Shown here piece after piece: positions 1 to 11,939 of a stretch of 64,000 nt of DNA. Source of the DNA: Periconia sp. R9002 (taxonomy: Eukaryota > Ascomycota > Dothideomycetes > Pleosporales > Periconiaceae). The notes beneath the pieces were generated by a model. The model was not told where the DNA came from. It saw nothing but the letters and a program-made list of their open reading frames with translations, and made no database searches. The stretch is taken from positions 62,001 to 126,000 of the forward strand of contig JAMAHW010000043.1 in assembly GCA_023627715.1 (NCBI GenBank), written 5' to 3'. A program made the position numbers and the translations under genes. The first letter of the stretch is position 1. Each line of letters begins with the position of its first letter.

Positions 1-351
1 GGACTCGAAATGGAGAAATTGCGATGGATCCTGCGTCGAATCGTGGCGACTCAACCGTCAGAGATGGAGGAAAACGAAGCCAAAGTCTGGCCAAGAAGGG
101 GGCTGTGTTGACGATTGGGCTCCAACGAACAATGATCATGCTTCAATAAGCTCATAGAGCCAGAAAGTAAGGTCGTGGGACGTGGGACAGGAGAGAGGAG
201 ACATTAAGAGTAGTGGAGGTGTAAGAAAATAGGCATGCGCTGCAGTGCTGTCGTCCTGTCGTGCTGCACGCTCGCTGCATTGATGATTTTTTTTGGAGAT
301 TGCATGCATTGCACGAGCTACGAAAGCTGATACAATACGAGGGGAATCTAG

Positions 352-2794
352 GACCTGTACGTCGTCGCTGTACACTTCTACGTATAGTCAATTGATACCA
401 GAGTTCCACACGTCGCGGTTGGTGTGCACGCTCGGCCTCAGTCTGTTCGTTGCGGGTTTGGGCATTGGGCCCATGGTGCTGAGTCCGCTTTCGGAGGTAT
501 GTGTGGTTCTCATCATTCGTTTCGCTGGATTCATTTAATTTGTGTACTGCTGCTGACTCGAAGTAGTTCTACGGACGAAGACCCATCTATATTGGCAGCT
601 TCACCTTCTTCTTCATCTTCATGATTCCATGCGCATTTGCGCGCAACATACAAACGATGCTGGTCGTAAGATTTCTCGATGGATTAGCAGGGAGTGCGTT
701 CCTAAGCGTTGCTGGCGGCACCGTGGGAGACATGTTTGCAAGACATGTACGTTATCACGTTGATCTTCTTTGTTTTTTGTGTCATTCCACTTGATCTCGC
801 AGGACTCGGCGGGGGTGGTGATTGATGCCCCGGTCAGGCCACCCCGGCTTGCTCATTACAATCTGCTGCACCTACGGCTAGTTGCGTTGCCCGTATACTG
901 ATACGCAACAGGAATTGTCGGCGCCAATGATGATTTATACTGCGAGCCCATTTGTCGGGCCTGAGTTAGGGCCCCTTGTCGGTGGATTTATTGTCCAGTA
1001 TACGACTTGGAGATGGTGAGTCTATGCCTTGCAGTGCAGTGCAGTGAAGTGAGGTGAAGTGGCGTTGGGCTTTTCTGAATCTTGCATGTTGGAGTCGGCC
1101 CAAGCTCATGGAGAAATCTGGGTCTAGAAGGGCAAAGTGTGCGATCGTGGCCTTCTATTCCCTCGGATTTCATCCCGAACCATTTGTATCTGTCGAATCC
1201 TGTAATGAGCGGTGTGGCTAACAACGAGCAGGTGCTTTTATGTCTTGATGATATGGTCTGGCCTTCAGGTAAGACTTGTGCTGCACCAGGAGGCACTACT
1301 GTACAGTTGAAGTACATGACCATGGACTAACCATGTCTTCCAGCTTGCAATGATCTTTTTCCTTGTCCCTGAAACCTATCACCCAGTGCTGCTCCGGAAA
1401 AAAGCTGCCATTTTACGAAAAGAAACCGGCAATCCAGAGTGGATTGCACCAATCGAGAAAATGTCCAAGTCGATTGCAAAGACGGTACTTTGGTCTTGCA
1501 TCCGTCCCTTCCAACTTCTTGTCTTCGAGCCCATGGTGCGTGGGTCCTAATTAATATGTGTCACGATTGGCAACGCTAATGGAATGTCCAGTGCCTCAAC
1601 CTCTGCATCCTTAGCGCGATTCTATTGGGTATTCTGTATCTGTTTTTTGGAGCATTTCCGCTCGTATTCCAGAAGAACCATGGTTTCACTATCTCCCAGA
1701 CGGGGTTGTCATTCCTGGGAATGTTTGTGGGAATGCTCGTGGGCATCTCCAGCGACCCGCTCTGGAAGAGCTGCTACAACAGGCTCGTGCAGCGGCGCGA
1801 GCAGCAAGGGGGAGAGCCTGGCGCTTCGAGCGAGCCAGAGTTTCGGCTCCCGTGTACGATTGTTGGGGTATGGGTTGTACCCGTTGCATTGTTTGGTAAG
1901 CCTGATGCAGAAGAGATTTCATATTGATTTCTTTCGAATGCGCGACTAACAGCAGCACATTCCAGGGTTTGGATGGACCACGTATACACATGTGAGTAGT
2001 TGAGTCATTGATCTTGGGATGAAGAATGAGAGAGAAAAGAAGGAGAAGCGAAGAAATGATCGTCATGCTGGTTGACTCAGAGGTGCTGATACGCTGATAC
2101 ACGATGCAGGTGCATTGGATAGGTACGGGTACCCGCATGGCATGGCATGGCATGGCTGTTGCATGAAGAAGTTATTGATGGAGTTGTAATAATGGCTGAC
2201 GGATTTGCAGTTCCCATCATTTTTAGCGCCCTGTTCGGGACTGGGTAGGCTTCCCTTTTGCGGTGATGTAGATGTCATGGGATGATGAAACGAGATGCTG
2301 ACGCCCCCTGCCTGGACGCGTAGGGTCATTTGGGTGTACTCTGGAGTGTTTACCTTCCTGGTCGAAGCTGTAAGTGCTGCGCCGACATCGGTGGTTGAAC
2401 AGACCAGGATTGACGTCGGCGAATGCCATAGTACCCACTGTACGCAGCGAGCGCGCTGGCAGCCAACAGTTTTGCGCGATCCTGCTTCGCGGCGGCTTTC
2501 CCTCTGTTTGGTGTTCAAATGTACAACCGTAAGTGTGGAACGGCGCTTCATAGAGATGAAGAAGCGGTCACTGATGAGGAAAGGACTCGGATACCCATGG
2601 GCAACCAGCCTGCTTGCTTTTCTGGCTCTCGCCATGGCACCGTAAGTAGGCCCGTCCCGTCCCGGGCGTGTGGTCACGTACACACACACCCACACACATA
2701 CGAGAGCTCGCTAAGCTAGATGAGCAGATTCCCCATCCTGTTCTTTCGGTACGGTCGCAAGCTCAGGGGTAATAGTCGATTTGCGACGGGATGA
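352..2794 (+). CDS. MFS transporter, DHA1 drug/polyamine type (5' end unresolved)
   Basis: A proton-driven multidrug or polyamine exporter of the DHA1 family is the likely product, in the plasma membrane. I can join at least 13 exons: about 352-496, 567-746, 912-1014, 1232-1269, 1344-1534, 1591-1894, a 26-nt exon near 1966, a 13-nt exon at 2110-2122, 2211-2248, 2324-2370, 2431-2524, 2587-2641 and 2728-2794. Each junction has GT/AG ends and keeps frame. Family hallmarks appear in order: SLYTSTYSQLIPEF, TLGLSLFVAGLGIGP, LSPLSEFYGRRPIY, the motif-C-like SPFVGPELGPLVGGF, the loop LVPETYHPVLLRKKA and HWIVPII. The C-terminal end is FFRYGRKLR. The N-terminal residues and start codon are not recognisable upstream of 352, so an exon is missing or lies before the window. 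Substrate cannot be told. Confidence 0.8.
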
Positions 2795-5700
2795 GAAGAT
2801 GGGATGGGGTGACAGGGGAGTGGAGAGGGGTACGAGGGGGAGCGGCGCGCAATTCGACCGCACGAGTGAAACGGAGAGGTACGTACGTGTACATGGATAC
2901 ATACATGGCTGATTCTGGGGTGGTGGAGGTAGTGTTGAGTAGATGGCAATGGCTTCAGTGATGATTTCATGGCGAGGCCCGGGGTACTGGCTTTGCTTTT
3001 TCCCATTTCTTCTGTTGGGTCAGTCTTTCTTTCTGCTCTTTGAGTGATGACCAATGTGATACAAACCATGGGGGTTCAGAGTGATGGTTCAAGCTGAAGC
3101 AGGCCACGAGATTGTTGTGTAATGGAACGAAGGCCCGTGGATGGAAGCGAGACCGAGGTACAGGTACGTAGTGTTTGTAGGAATGATGCACGTTGTTGTA
3201 TAGGAGATGGGCCGAAGCGAGCAAAGGGCGGTGGGAGTGGCATGGCCATGATGGAATGGATGACCCCTGGAAGGGAGAATTGGAGCGTGGAGAATACATA
3301 GGTAGATTGACGAAGGGTGGGTGACACGACATGGCAGTGTTGAGGTGAAGGTGAAGAGTAGGCTGACCAATGAGAGCGAAGGCCAAGAGGTGGCTGCAGA
3401 CGAGCCCAGTGTCGACGCCATACACGTTCCCCTAGTCCATAAACCTAGTTACCTCTCTGTAGGCTACACGCATCTGCGTCTCTGAAATATTTGTGCGTCA
3501 ACGCTAGTTGTCTATTTTTTGGAGGTGGATGCTATTTTTCGAAAGTGCCATGTGGGCAGGCGCCGTGGTTTGAAGGGGACTACATATGGGCATCACGTTA
3601 CACGAAGCGATACCTCGACGCGTGGAGGAGGCGTTATTGATACGATGAATGTGGGCGTGATCATGACCGACTCAGTAACTATCAATGGACTTGAACAGGC
3701 CAAAGCGGGGCATGTTTTTCTCACAGACAGCCAGTTGCTTTTTCTCCGTGCATGAGGCCAGCACAACGGTCAGAAGAGGGCCGTCGAGGGATGAACGGTG
3801 AAGAATTGATTGCATGCTGGGGACCTACGTAGGTAGGGTACAAGTGTGTCCTGGTAGTGCCAACTCGAGCTGTAGTGTACATCATGGCCATATCGGGATG
3901 ATGGGAATGTGGTGGTGTTCAGTGGGTCTATGAATAGGTAGGCATGTATGATATATATATAGATACTTGGGTAGGTATAGATGGGGATGAATGAGGATGG
4001 GGATTGTTCTCAGACAGTCAAGAGGGTAGTTAGCATGTGGTTCATGATGGTGGTAGTCGTACCTAGGCAGAGGGGGATTGACAGCGGGCCCACCTCGGTT
4101 GTCGGGCGCAAGGCGAGCCAATCAACGTGGGGCTAAAAAAAAATTAGCGTCATGCGGGGCGGGGATAGGCGCCTTCCTTGCCTTGAGGCTTGACAAGGCT
4201 TGGCGTGGCTGCCCGGCTGAGCCTGCCTGCCTGGGGCTGCTAAGCTTGCTTGCCCTACCGGCCGGCTTTTTCCTATCCATCGATCCCACACCACACACGA
4301 CACCACCACCACAGCTTTCATGACGACGTACGTCTGCGTGCCACTGAGCCCCTCCCCCCCAGCCCAGCCGTGAGCACCTCCTATTGCGCAAACCTCGCGC
4401 TACCTCGCTCTGCCACTCTCCTTGATCTGGCCTGCCAATTGCAAATCCCAGCGCAGTCCCCGCTCTTAATCGTCTCCCATTCGACCGCACACGATCTGCG
4501 CCGCTGTCCGCCGCATTGCACCACACTGCAATCGCAACTCTCAATTGATTTCACTCTCCCCCACTAGAACCGATATCCCTCGTGACTGCTGTCTGTCTGT
4601 CTGTCATAGAATCTGTTCAACCTCTGCTTGTCTTGGTTGTTCAGACTGGTTTCCTGCAGAGCACCTGCGGTGACATACCTACATACCCACGAGGAACATA
4701 AATATAAGAGATCCATCGCACGGCCAACTCTTCTAAGCAGAAAAAAACGGAGCGTTAAAAAAGAAGCTGTGCCACGGCGTCATTGACTGTGCTCAATTGG
4801 GTTATTTCCCAGGCCAATCTCCCGCCGGCTCCTCCCATTCCTACCTACGTACCTACATAGGTCTATACGCACTACTACACTAAACCTTTTTGCTACACCA
4901 TCTCTTTGCTGCATGTACTTTGCATGGTGGTACCGTCTTTCAAGTTTCCGCTGTCTACCTACTTTTCCCAGTGGCTCCAGTTGGCTGGATCGCTATAGAC
5001 CTGGACCTGGACCTCGACCTTGAATCTCCTCTGCTGCCCATCAGTTGGGTTCCCTATCTGTTGCTGGGACCTAGAAGGCGGGCTCTCACCCTCTCCCTAT
5101 TCTTTCACTGTCTTTCTTGCCTCTCCATACATCCAGCATCGCAAACGCCGTGCCCCTCGTCCGTGTCTTGACATTCCTCCCCACATTTACCACCCCCTCC
5201 CCCTTCGCCCCTGTGGACCGCACGGGAATGGCGGGCTGCTAAAGGCTCCAGACTGCCCGTTGCATCGTGCCCTGGCAATCCATGATGCATCAGCGCCCTC
5301 CTGGGATGCTTCTTCCTCTCTGTGCCTCTCCATTGCGTGGACCTATAGCCTGGCTACCCCGGCCTGTACTACCACTACCCGTACCCATACCCATACCCAC
5401 TCCCTCTGCACGCTATTGCTCTCTGCGCCTCACCCTCTGACTGGCCCTCAGCCTGTACGCTGAAGCCACGCCTGACCAGCCAGCGCACCATCGTGCTCCA
5501 CTCTGCCCTCCAAACTCCCTCCTGGATCCCCTCCCCATTGGTGTGCGCCTCACTCCCCATTGCTCGCGCCGTTGCACTGGACTCGACCTCCACCACCACC
5601 CCGGACCCTTACACCGACACGACCACCCTCGTTTGTCTGCAGTGTGCACCTCCACGTCTCGAGACCCCTGTGCACAGAGGCAATCGCATCGCATCGCCAG

Positions 5701-5812
5701 CTCGCCCGGGCTCCCTTCTGCTAAAACTCGGCCTGCCACCTGGTTAGGTTAGCTCGTACCTGTGAGCCCTGCGTGGTGCAAGACAACCGCCGCCGCGCAC
5801 ACTCTTAAGATT
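2795..5812. other. 3 kb gene-free region, leader/promoter of the AcuK-type gene
   Basis: No convincing gene is seen. The distal part has short palindromic runs of CCTACGTAGG type (about 3826, 4848). The proximal 1.4 kb is strongly pyrimidine-rich, with small satellites (GTCT repeats near 4590, CCCATA repeats near 5380). This looks like a long promoter plus 5' untranslated leader for the regulator that begins at 5813. Open frames here are low-complexity and lack domains. Confidence 0.5.
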
Positions 5813-8019
5813 ATGTCCACCCCAGACCGTCGAGATGCATCCTCCACACCTGAAGACACTCCTGCTCGATCCCTACATCCCGACTCGGACGACGACGAAG
5901 AAGAAGAAGGCAACGCTGAAGACATGGCTCCCGAACAGCATAGTGACCACTCCGATGCTGAAAACGCCGCCTCTTCTGTCAAGAGGAAAAAGACGTCCAT
6001 GTCCGCCAGCAATGCCAAAGATCCCACCAGGCCGCGGAGGAAGAAGGCTCGTAGAGCCTGTCTTGCTTGCCAAAGAGCCCATTTGACATGTGGTGAGTCT
6101 TGTTTTTCTTTTCCCCTTTCCTTTGGCTTGTGTTCATTCTCACAACTCTCTCAGGCGACGAAAGGCCTTGCACCAGGTGTGTAGCCCGTGGTCTCGGCCA
6201 CAACTGCATAGATGGTGTACGCAAAAAAGCAAAATATCTTCACGATGCACCCGACGGCGCCCTGCTTCCTAGTGTCAACGGCCACTACCCAACCATGCCT
6301 CCCCCCTCTCAGGGCCATGGCGCGGTGCCCGTGCCACACCAACAAAACTATTACACCCCCACGCCTCCGACTACATACTACCCGTCAAATCCCATCTCCG
6401 GCCCGCCCGCGCTGCCTCAAGAGAATTCCTATGGCGCTGTTTCTGCACCTATTTCACCGTCTTTTAACCAAAGCCAGGCGCCCGGCGTTGGCGCTCCTGC
6501 TACCGTCCCCCAACCTCCCCGACCGCAGATGCCTCAGTTTGGCAATCTTGCTTTCGATCCTAGTGATCCAGCATTCTTTAACTTTGATCTTTCCGGTTTG
6601 AACTTTGGAAACCACTACGGCGCCCTGGAACTTGGCATGCTGGGCCACATGTCGTCGGGCGCCATGGAAGCACCAGGGAATGATAACCCGCTGAATCAAC
6701 CGACTGGCGTGTATAATCAACACATGCCACCTACCTCGTATGGGGAGCGCCAAGGTGCCATGTCATTCGAGGGCTCGCCCGCAGAGTGGCAGACGGGTCC
6801 TTCACAGCACGGGAGTATGCAAGTTCAGACCCCCAGTACCACCCCGGTGACGTCCAACCTGGACCACGGAAGCCTTCGCCATGACAGCTTAAACGGCCCT
6901 CATGCCTACGCCATCGCCCAGGGTCCGTCCAGTTTAGCGAGCGCCAGCCCTGCATCGACTGACGTCCACTCAGGACATGATGCCAATGATAACTCCATGG
7001 CCGCCGCAAATTATTTCGCAAGTATCAACCAGCAGCGTGCGCGGAATTCCCCAATTCACGGTCTCCAGCAGCAAGGCGGCCGTGCTGTGGCCGGTCCCGT
7101 TCAGCCGGTGCAATCTCTTCAAGCTGCGCGTAGGCAAGCTTTGGAGAGCGAGTTCAACTACGATCGCGTCACACAACCTTACAACTATGTCGGAGCCTAC
7201 CATCGCCTAATCAAGATCTTGGAGAAAAGGTTCTCCCCTGCCTCTATTCACAGAGCTAAGCAGGCCCTCGGTTTTTTCAGACCCGTTCTGCTATCCAACA
7301 TGGCAGATCTTTCGAACCATGATCTCATTCACGCCGAAAAGAGCTTGCAAAGGTCTCTTATCGCCCTACACGCCAGCTTCACCGAAGTGGGGACTCCATG
7401 CCTCATCTGCCGGCGCACCGGCGAAGTGGTTGGCATGAATAAGGAGTTTGAGATTCTCACCGGCTGGAAGCATGATGTGCTTTTGGGTCTTGCACCTAAT
7501 CTGAATGTCAACTTCGGTCCACGCGGTGATCGATCCAGCGACGAGACTTTCACTGGTAGGACCGCCACCACCCCACTCATGCCCGGCCAAGAACCCGACG
7601 ATAGTCCGCACGCCGTCAACATCATCGAACTCATGGATGAAGCTTCGGCCATGCAGTATCTCGACGACTTCTCGGACCTGGCTTACGAAGACCCTTTTGG
7701 CAAGGGCCATCGCCGCGTCAACATGCTGCGGTATGTCACCAAAGAGAACATGGTCCGTCTACTGGACCATCAATCGGCCGAGGCAAAGAGCATCAAGAAC
7801 GAGGTGAAAAGCGAGCACTCTTCGACTCACCAGGGCGAAGCCGCATTGAGGCGGAATCTTGGCGCGACCGGAATCATCGATGCGATGATCATGTGGCACA
7901 TCAAGCGCGATAACTTCGACATGCCCATGTTGGTCTCCATGCAGGTAAGTCTTTCGATCGTTTTAACCTCTTGATCCCCTCCTAACTCTGCGTAGATCAT
8001 GCCCATGCTCAAACCATGA
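5813..8019 (+). CDS. acuK: Zn2Cys6 transcription activator of gluconeogenesis, AcuK/ERT1 type
   Basis: A nuclear activator that, in characterised relatives (Aspergillus AcuK, yeast Ert1), turns on gluconeogenic genes such as PEP carboxykinase and fructose-1,6-bisphosphatase. The exons 5813-6092, 6155-7944 and 7996-8019 give 697 residues. The binuclear cluster is at residues 83-111 (Cys 83, 86, 93, 99, 102, 111) in the context [14 protein letters not shown], followed by [14 protein letters not shown], which is diagnostic for this family. An acidic stretch (residues 25-33) and basic RPRRKKARR precede it. The long middle is Pro/Gln/Ser-rich. The C-terminal third carries the family's PAS-like region ([34 protein letters not shown]). 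The first intron lies within the zinc cluster codons. ATG 5813 is the first ATG in frame. AcuM is a close relative and cannot be fully excluded. Confidence 0.88.
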
Positions 8020-8963
8020 ACGTCTTCTGTCTGTGCGTGGTTGCTACTCAAGAATCATTTTTACACGACACAATGAGCTACCTCTTTCATCGCCGGGGCT
8101 AAATTCCCAGCCTCATGCCAAATACCCACCCTCTCTTTCTCTCCTACCATCATCCACATATCCTCTCTCACGATACCCCCCTTACAATCCATAACTACCG
8201 GTACCACCATCAACGGTCAAAGGGACCCGCAACTTGCATTTATTAGCTTCTGCATATTTTCTCATTCCACATCCATCCATTCATCCCCTTCCCCCCTTTT
8301 CCTCAGTTCATTACACAGGCGTTTATCAAGAATGGGCATACTTATTTTTTCTTTGCTGGAGGAAGCGTTTATGTCCTTCTCCATACTTAAATCCCCATCC
8401 ATCACTTCATCCATACATATCATATTGATGTTCATGGCATGGTTTCGTGCACGCATGCGGTATTGAGTTCGGTAGGGGTTCGTGAATGGGAAAACAAAGT
8501 TGCGGGGAGGGTTTCACGGGACGTCTTGAGACGTCTCGAGGCGTGTTTATGGGATTTTTTGTCTGGGGGTTTTTTTTTGTTTCAATTTGGTATATTTACC
8601 ATGGGCAAACATGAGGGGAGGAGGAGGGGGAAGGGGGAAGGGAGGAAACGAAAAAAGAAAAGATTATATAGATATTCATTTATTGCATTGGATTTGGGTT
8701 CTCTTTTTATCTTGTGTGTGTGTGTGTTTTCGTGAATGGTAGGGTTCTATTTGATGTTTGAGGTTTTTTTTTTTTTACTTTTGGAAAGAGTTTGAGGAGA
8801 AGGATTCAATGTTGGTTTTTGTAGGAAGGGGGAAGTGAGTGAGTGGGGTTTGGTTTGTCGGTAATGTCATGTCACATCATTTATCTATCTACATATCTAT
8901 CCATGAAGGATTTTTTCTATCGCATATCCCGCGTCTTCTCTATGTATCTTCTATCCCCTTCCC
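8020..8963. other. Intergenic region between convergent genes
   Basis: Pyrimidine-rich 3' flank of the AcuK-type gene, then poly-T tracts, a GT run near 8715 and a short direct repeat of GACGTCTYGAG around 8520. No gene is supported. Confidence 0.4.
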
Positions 8964-9656
8964 TCACTTCCCCTCCACCTCCCCACCCTCCCCCTTCAAC
9001 CACGCATCCCCCCTGTACCCCCTATACGCCTCCCTCTCCAAACTCCTCTTCGCAACCCTGATATCTTCCCTAATATCCTCCACCAACGCCTCCTTACTCA
9101 CATAATCATACTCCGGCCTCACATACCCCAAAATCAGCAAACTCAGCGTCGCGCCGTAGAAATCCTTGTCGAAGGAATGGAGGAGGTGGATCTCGATGCT
9201 GCGTTGCGTGTTTTTGTAGTACGGGTTGTAACCTATTGATAGGACGGTTTCGTAGACTTGCGTGTTGCCTTCGCCTTCTTGTTGTGTTGATGTTGAGGTT
9301 GTTGTGGAAGAAGGGGTAGAAGACGACGATTCCAGATCCGCGACGGCGAAGTTCTCGGATTTGGAGTTCGGGAGGGAGGTATCCTCCGTCGCGGACGGAA
9401 CGCTCGTGGATGTTGTCAAGGTGGGTATTGTGCTGTAGTCGAGGGTTGCGTAGCCGTAGTAGATGCCGCTTTCGAGGTCGTCGTTGCCGTCGATGGAGAG
9501 GCCGCTGAGCGGGATGTTGGCGGTGGGTATGCCTAGGTCTTTTGACCCGCGTCCGAAGCCTTTTATTACCGGGCCCCGGAGGCGGAGGGGGTAGGGGGGT
9601 TCAGGGGATGGGGGGCCCGCGATGGGGGGGCGTGTTGATGGGCGGGTTGTTGACAT
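8964..9656 (-). CDS. FMN1: Riboflavin kinase
   Basis: Phosphorylates riboflavin with ATP to give FMN, the precursor of FAD. The 230-residue single-exon product begins at [11 protein letters not shown]; the frame stays open upstream but that part is non-homologous leader. Family signatures are clear: [29 protein letters not shown] (nucleotide-binding PTAN motif), [46 protein letters not shown] and [11 protein letters not shown]. Between the strand YGYATLD and the conserved [10 protein letters not shown] lies a Ser/Thr-rich insert of about 70 residues that is longer than in compact riboflavin kinases. The gene is head-to-head with the aldo/keto reductase, about 0.84 kb apart. Confidence 0.93.
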   Translation of the reverse strand: MSTTRPSTRPPIAGPPSPEPPYPLRLRGPVIKGFGRGSKDLGIPTANIPLSGLSIDGNDDLESGIYYGYATLDYSTIPTLTTSTSVPSATEDTSLPNSKSENFAVADLESSSSTPSSTTTSTSTQQEGEGNTQVYETVLSIGYNPYYKNTQRSIEIHLLHSFDKDFYGATLSLLILGYVRPEYDYVSKEALVEDIREDIRVAKRSLEREAYRGYRGDAWLKGEGGEVEGK

Positions 9657-10497
9657 TTTTTGGTGGTGGTTTGGTGGGGGGTGGTCGAGGGGTGCGCGCA
9701 CGGGGCGGTGGATGGTGGAGTGGGGGGTTATATTTGGATTTGGGAGGAGGATTGAAGCTCTGCGCGTCCGAGACGCTTTTCGAGGTGAGGTCGGAGGTTT
9801 GAGGTTCGAATGGTTGGCGCGATTCGTTGGTTGCCGCAAGATAGTCGAGCTTATTTTGGTGGTGCGGGAGTGATGAATGGGTTCCAGTAGATTCGATTGT
9901 CGGAACCGAGTTCCGATGATAGGTAGACTGCGGGTTTGGATGATTACTAAGCACATTTTCTCCTTCCTTTTCCCTTTTGCATCTTGGATGTTGGGTTTGG
10001 ATACAAAATGTAGACTGATGTGTGCATTTATGGTTTGATGGGGATCTGAGTAAAGTTTACCGTTGAAGAGATTGGAACGATGCCGTTCCAAAGACAAACA
10101 TGAATTTCATTTTTCTAAATTTGTGCACACGTCGATGTGTTTTCACTTAGGCGCGACGGTTTAAAGGCATTGCTGTCTCTCGAAAGAAGCCTTTTCATTT
10201 GCGCAAAAGGACAGAACAGGGGAAAACTACGTGTGCTGCTCTAAACTGGACGGACTTTAGGAGGGATGTATTTTGAAAACATTTGTTGCTGTTAGAGATC
10301 AAATGTACTGTTAAAAGACTGAGATGCGACTTGAAAGTATCACCCCATAGCCTAAGAATAGTAGTTATCGCAAAAATACCACTGCTCTTATCTTCGAACC
10401 TTGATCACCTACACGAGCTACCTTCTGTGCTTCTATCACAAAGGATCCCATGCGGTTAGTGTATGACTAAGCCTTCTGTCATCAGCACCTGGGGTTT
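9657..10497. other. Divergent intergenic region (FMN1 / aldo-keto reductase)
   Basis: Shared upstream region of two divergent genes. A pyrimidine/G-rich strand bias lies near 9600-9760, next to the FMN1 start. No further gene, repeat or recognised element. Confidence 0.4.
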
Positions 10498-11619
10498 ATG
10501 TACGTCACGTCCACTCACTTTCACTATCAGTTCTCATTTACAGGTCGAAAACTTCGATTAAACCCCTCAGCAATGAGGTGTTCCGGTATCGCACTTGCAC
10601 GTTTAAGTCATTCAGTCACCGGCCCATTCCCTCGTATTTCACCCCGTATTCCCGCTTACTGCATGTGCACAAGCTCAACTCGATCATCCAATCGCAGAAT
10701 GAGTTCTTCATCTACCTCAAGACTGCTCACTCCAGGCAACGATGATTGGAAGCCGGCCTTCATCTACGGGACTGCGTGGAAGAAGGAAAGGACCGCCGAG
10801 CTAGTCAAGTTGGCAATTCAAAACGGATTTAGAGAAGTTGATACTGCTGCGCAGCCCAAACATTATCGAGAAGATCTAGTCGGAGGTGCTTTGAGGGAGT
10901 TATATGCAAACAATGTAGTGAGAAGAGACGAAATCTACATACAGACGAAATATACGACACCGACGGGGCAAGACCTCAACAATATGCCTTACAACGCTTT
11001 TGCGCCCCTAGAAGACCAGATACACGCATCCATCAGGTCATCTCTGAAAAACTTGCGACCTTCTCAGGACTCCGAAGAAGGCTCATACATTGACTGTCTG
11101 CTCTTACACTCACCCTTACCCACTGTGGCGCAGACACTCCAAGCTTGGACCATTTTGGAGTCCTACGTACCGAAAAAGATACGCAGTTTGGGCATTTCAA
11201 ATGTAAGCCTACGAGTGCTCAAGGCTATATACGAAGACTGTTCCATCATGCCGGCGGTTGTACAAAACCGATTCTATCCTCAAACTCGGTACGATGGGAC
11301 TTTGCGAGTATCTTGTCGATTACATGATGTCTCCTACCAGTCGTTCTGGACATTGACTGGAAACCCGCAATTGCTTCAATTAGATCTTGTGTCGCAGCTG
11401 TCTCATGTCGTGCAAGTGAGCAGGCAGACTGCTCTATATGCGCTGGTCATGGACCAAGGTATCGTCGTCCTAAATGGCACAACGTCAGCTGCGCATATGG
11501 AAGAGGATATGAGTGGGATTCGCAAGGTTCGAGAGTGGGCTCAAAACCATGATAAAGAATGGGATGCGATTGGACGAGGTTTCAGTAAGGCTATACAGTC
11601 GGATCCTCATTTGAATTGA
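10498..11619 (+). CDS. Aldo/keto reductase
   Basis: An NAD(P)H-dependent reductase with the AKR TIM-barrel fold. The catalytic tetrad can be read: Asp in REVDTAAQPKHY, Tyr in the same segment, Lys in IYIQTKYT and His in CLLLHSPL. The end, QGIVVLNGTT followed by HMEED, matches the AKR cofactor-binding tail. Several in-frame ATGs exist: 10498, 10573, 10669 and 10699. Starts at 10498 or 10573 add a basic, Ser/Arg-rich, acid-poor leader that could target mitochondria; the conserved domain needs only 10699 onward. Substrate unknown. No intron is needed. It lies outside the quinate cluster and there is no sign of co-regulation. Confidence 0.82.
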   Translation: MYVTSTHFHYQFSFTGRKLRLNPSAMRCSGIALARLSHSVTGPFPRISPRIPAYCMCTSSTRSSNRRMSSSSTSRLLTPGNDDWKPAFIYGTAWKKERTAELVKLAIQNGFREVDTAAQPKHYREDLVGGALRELYANNVVRRDEIYIQTKYTTPTGQDLNNMPYNAFAPLEDQIHASIRSSLKNLRPSQDSEEGSYIDCLLLHSPLPTVAQTLQAWTILESYVPKKIRSLGISNVSLRVLKAIYEDCSIMPAVVQNRFYPQTRYDGTLRVSCRLHDVSYQSFWTLTGNPQLLQLDLVSQLSHVVQVSRQTALYALVMDQGIVVLNGTTSAAHMEEDMSGIRKVREWAQNHDKEWDAIGRGFSKAIQSDPHLN

Positions 11620-11939
11620 GAACACGAGCGAATTCCTGGAAGCGGCGATTTGTACTAAATAGAATAACACCTATTTCACCACTAAGAAAGAGGAGGTAAT
11701 TGCAGAAACTGGTACCACGTATCTGCCTTCCGCAAGAGTACCTGCGGCCTGGCGAAGAATTCGGCTCCTATTGGTTGACAAGCTGTGCCCCTACATGAGG
11801 CGGGGGCTGAGCCAACCTCAGCCTCGTACCTGCCAAAAGCAACACCGCTTTCCTCCTTCCCTTAAATCACCATATCTCCTAGACGTTCACCTGCTAATAC
11901 TGTATTCAAGAGGCTGGGGGATACAACGACACCTGCATT
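11620..11939. other. Short intergenic region
   Basis: 320 bp separating the aldo/keto reductase stop from the NACHT gene start. CT-rich near the start codon. Nothing else seen. Confidence 0.35.

Noticed and set aside
9542..9802. Gly-rich plus-strand frame opposite the FMN1 start
   Set aside because: Antisense of a Pro-rich leader; no support as a gene.
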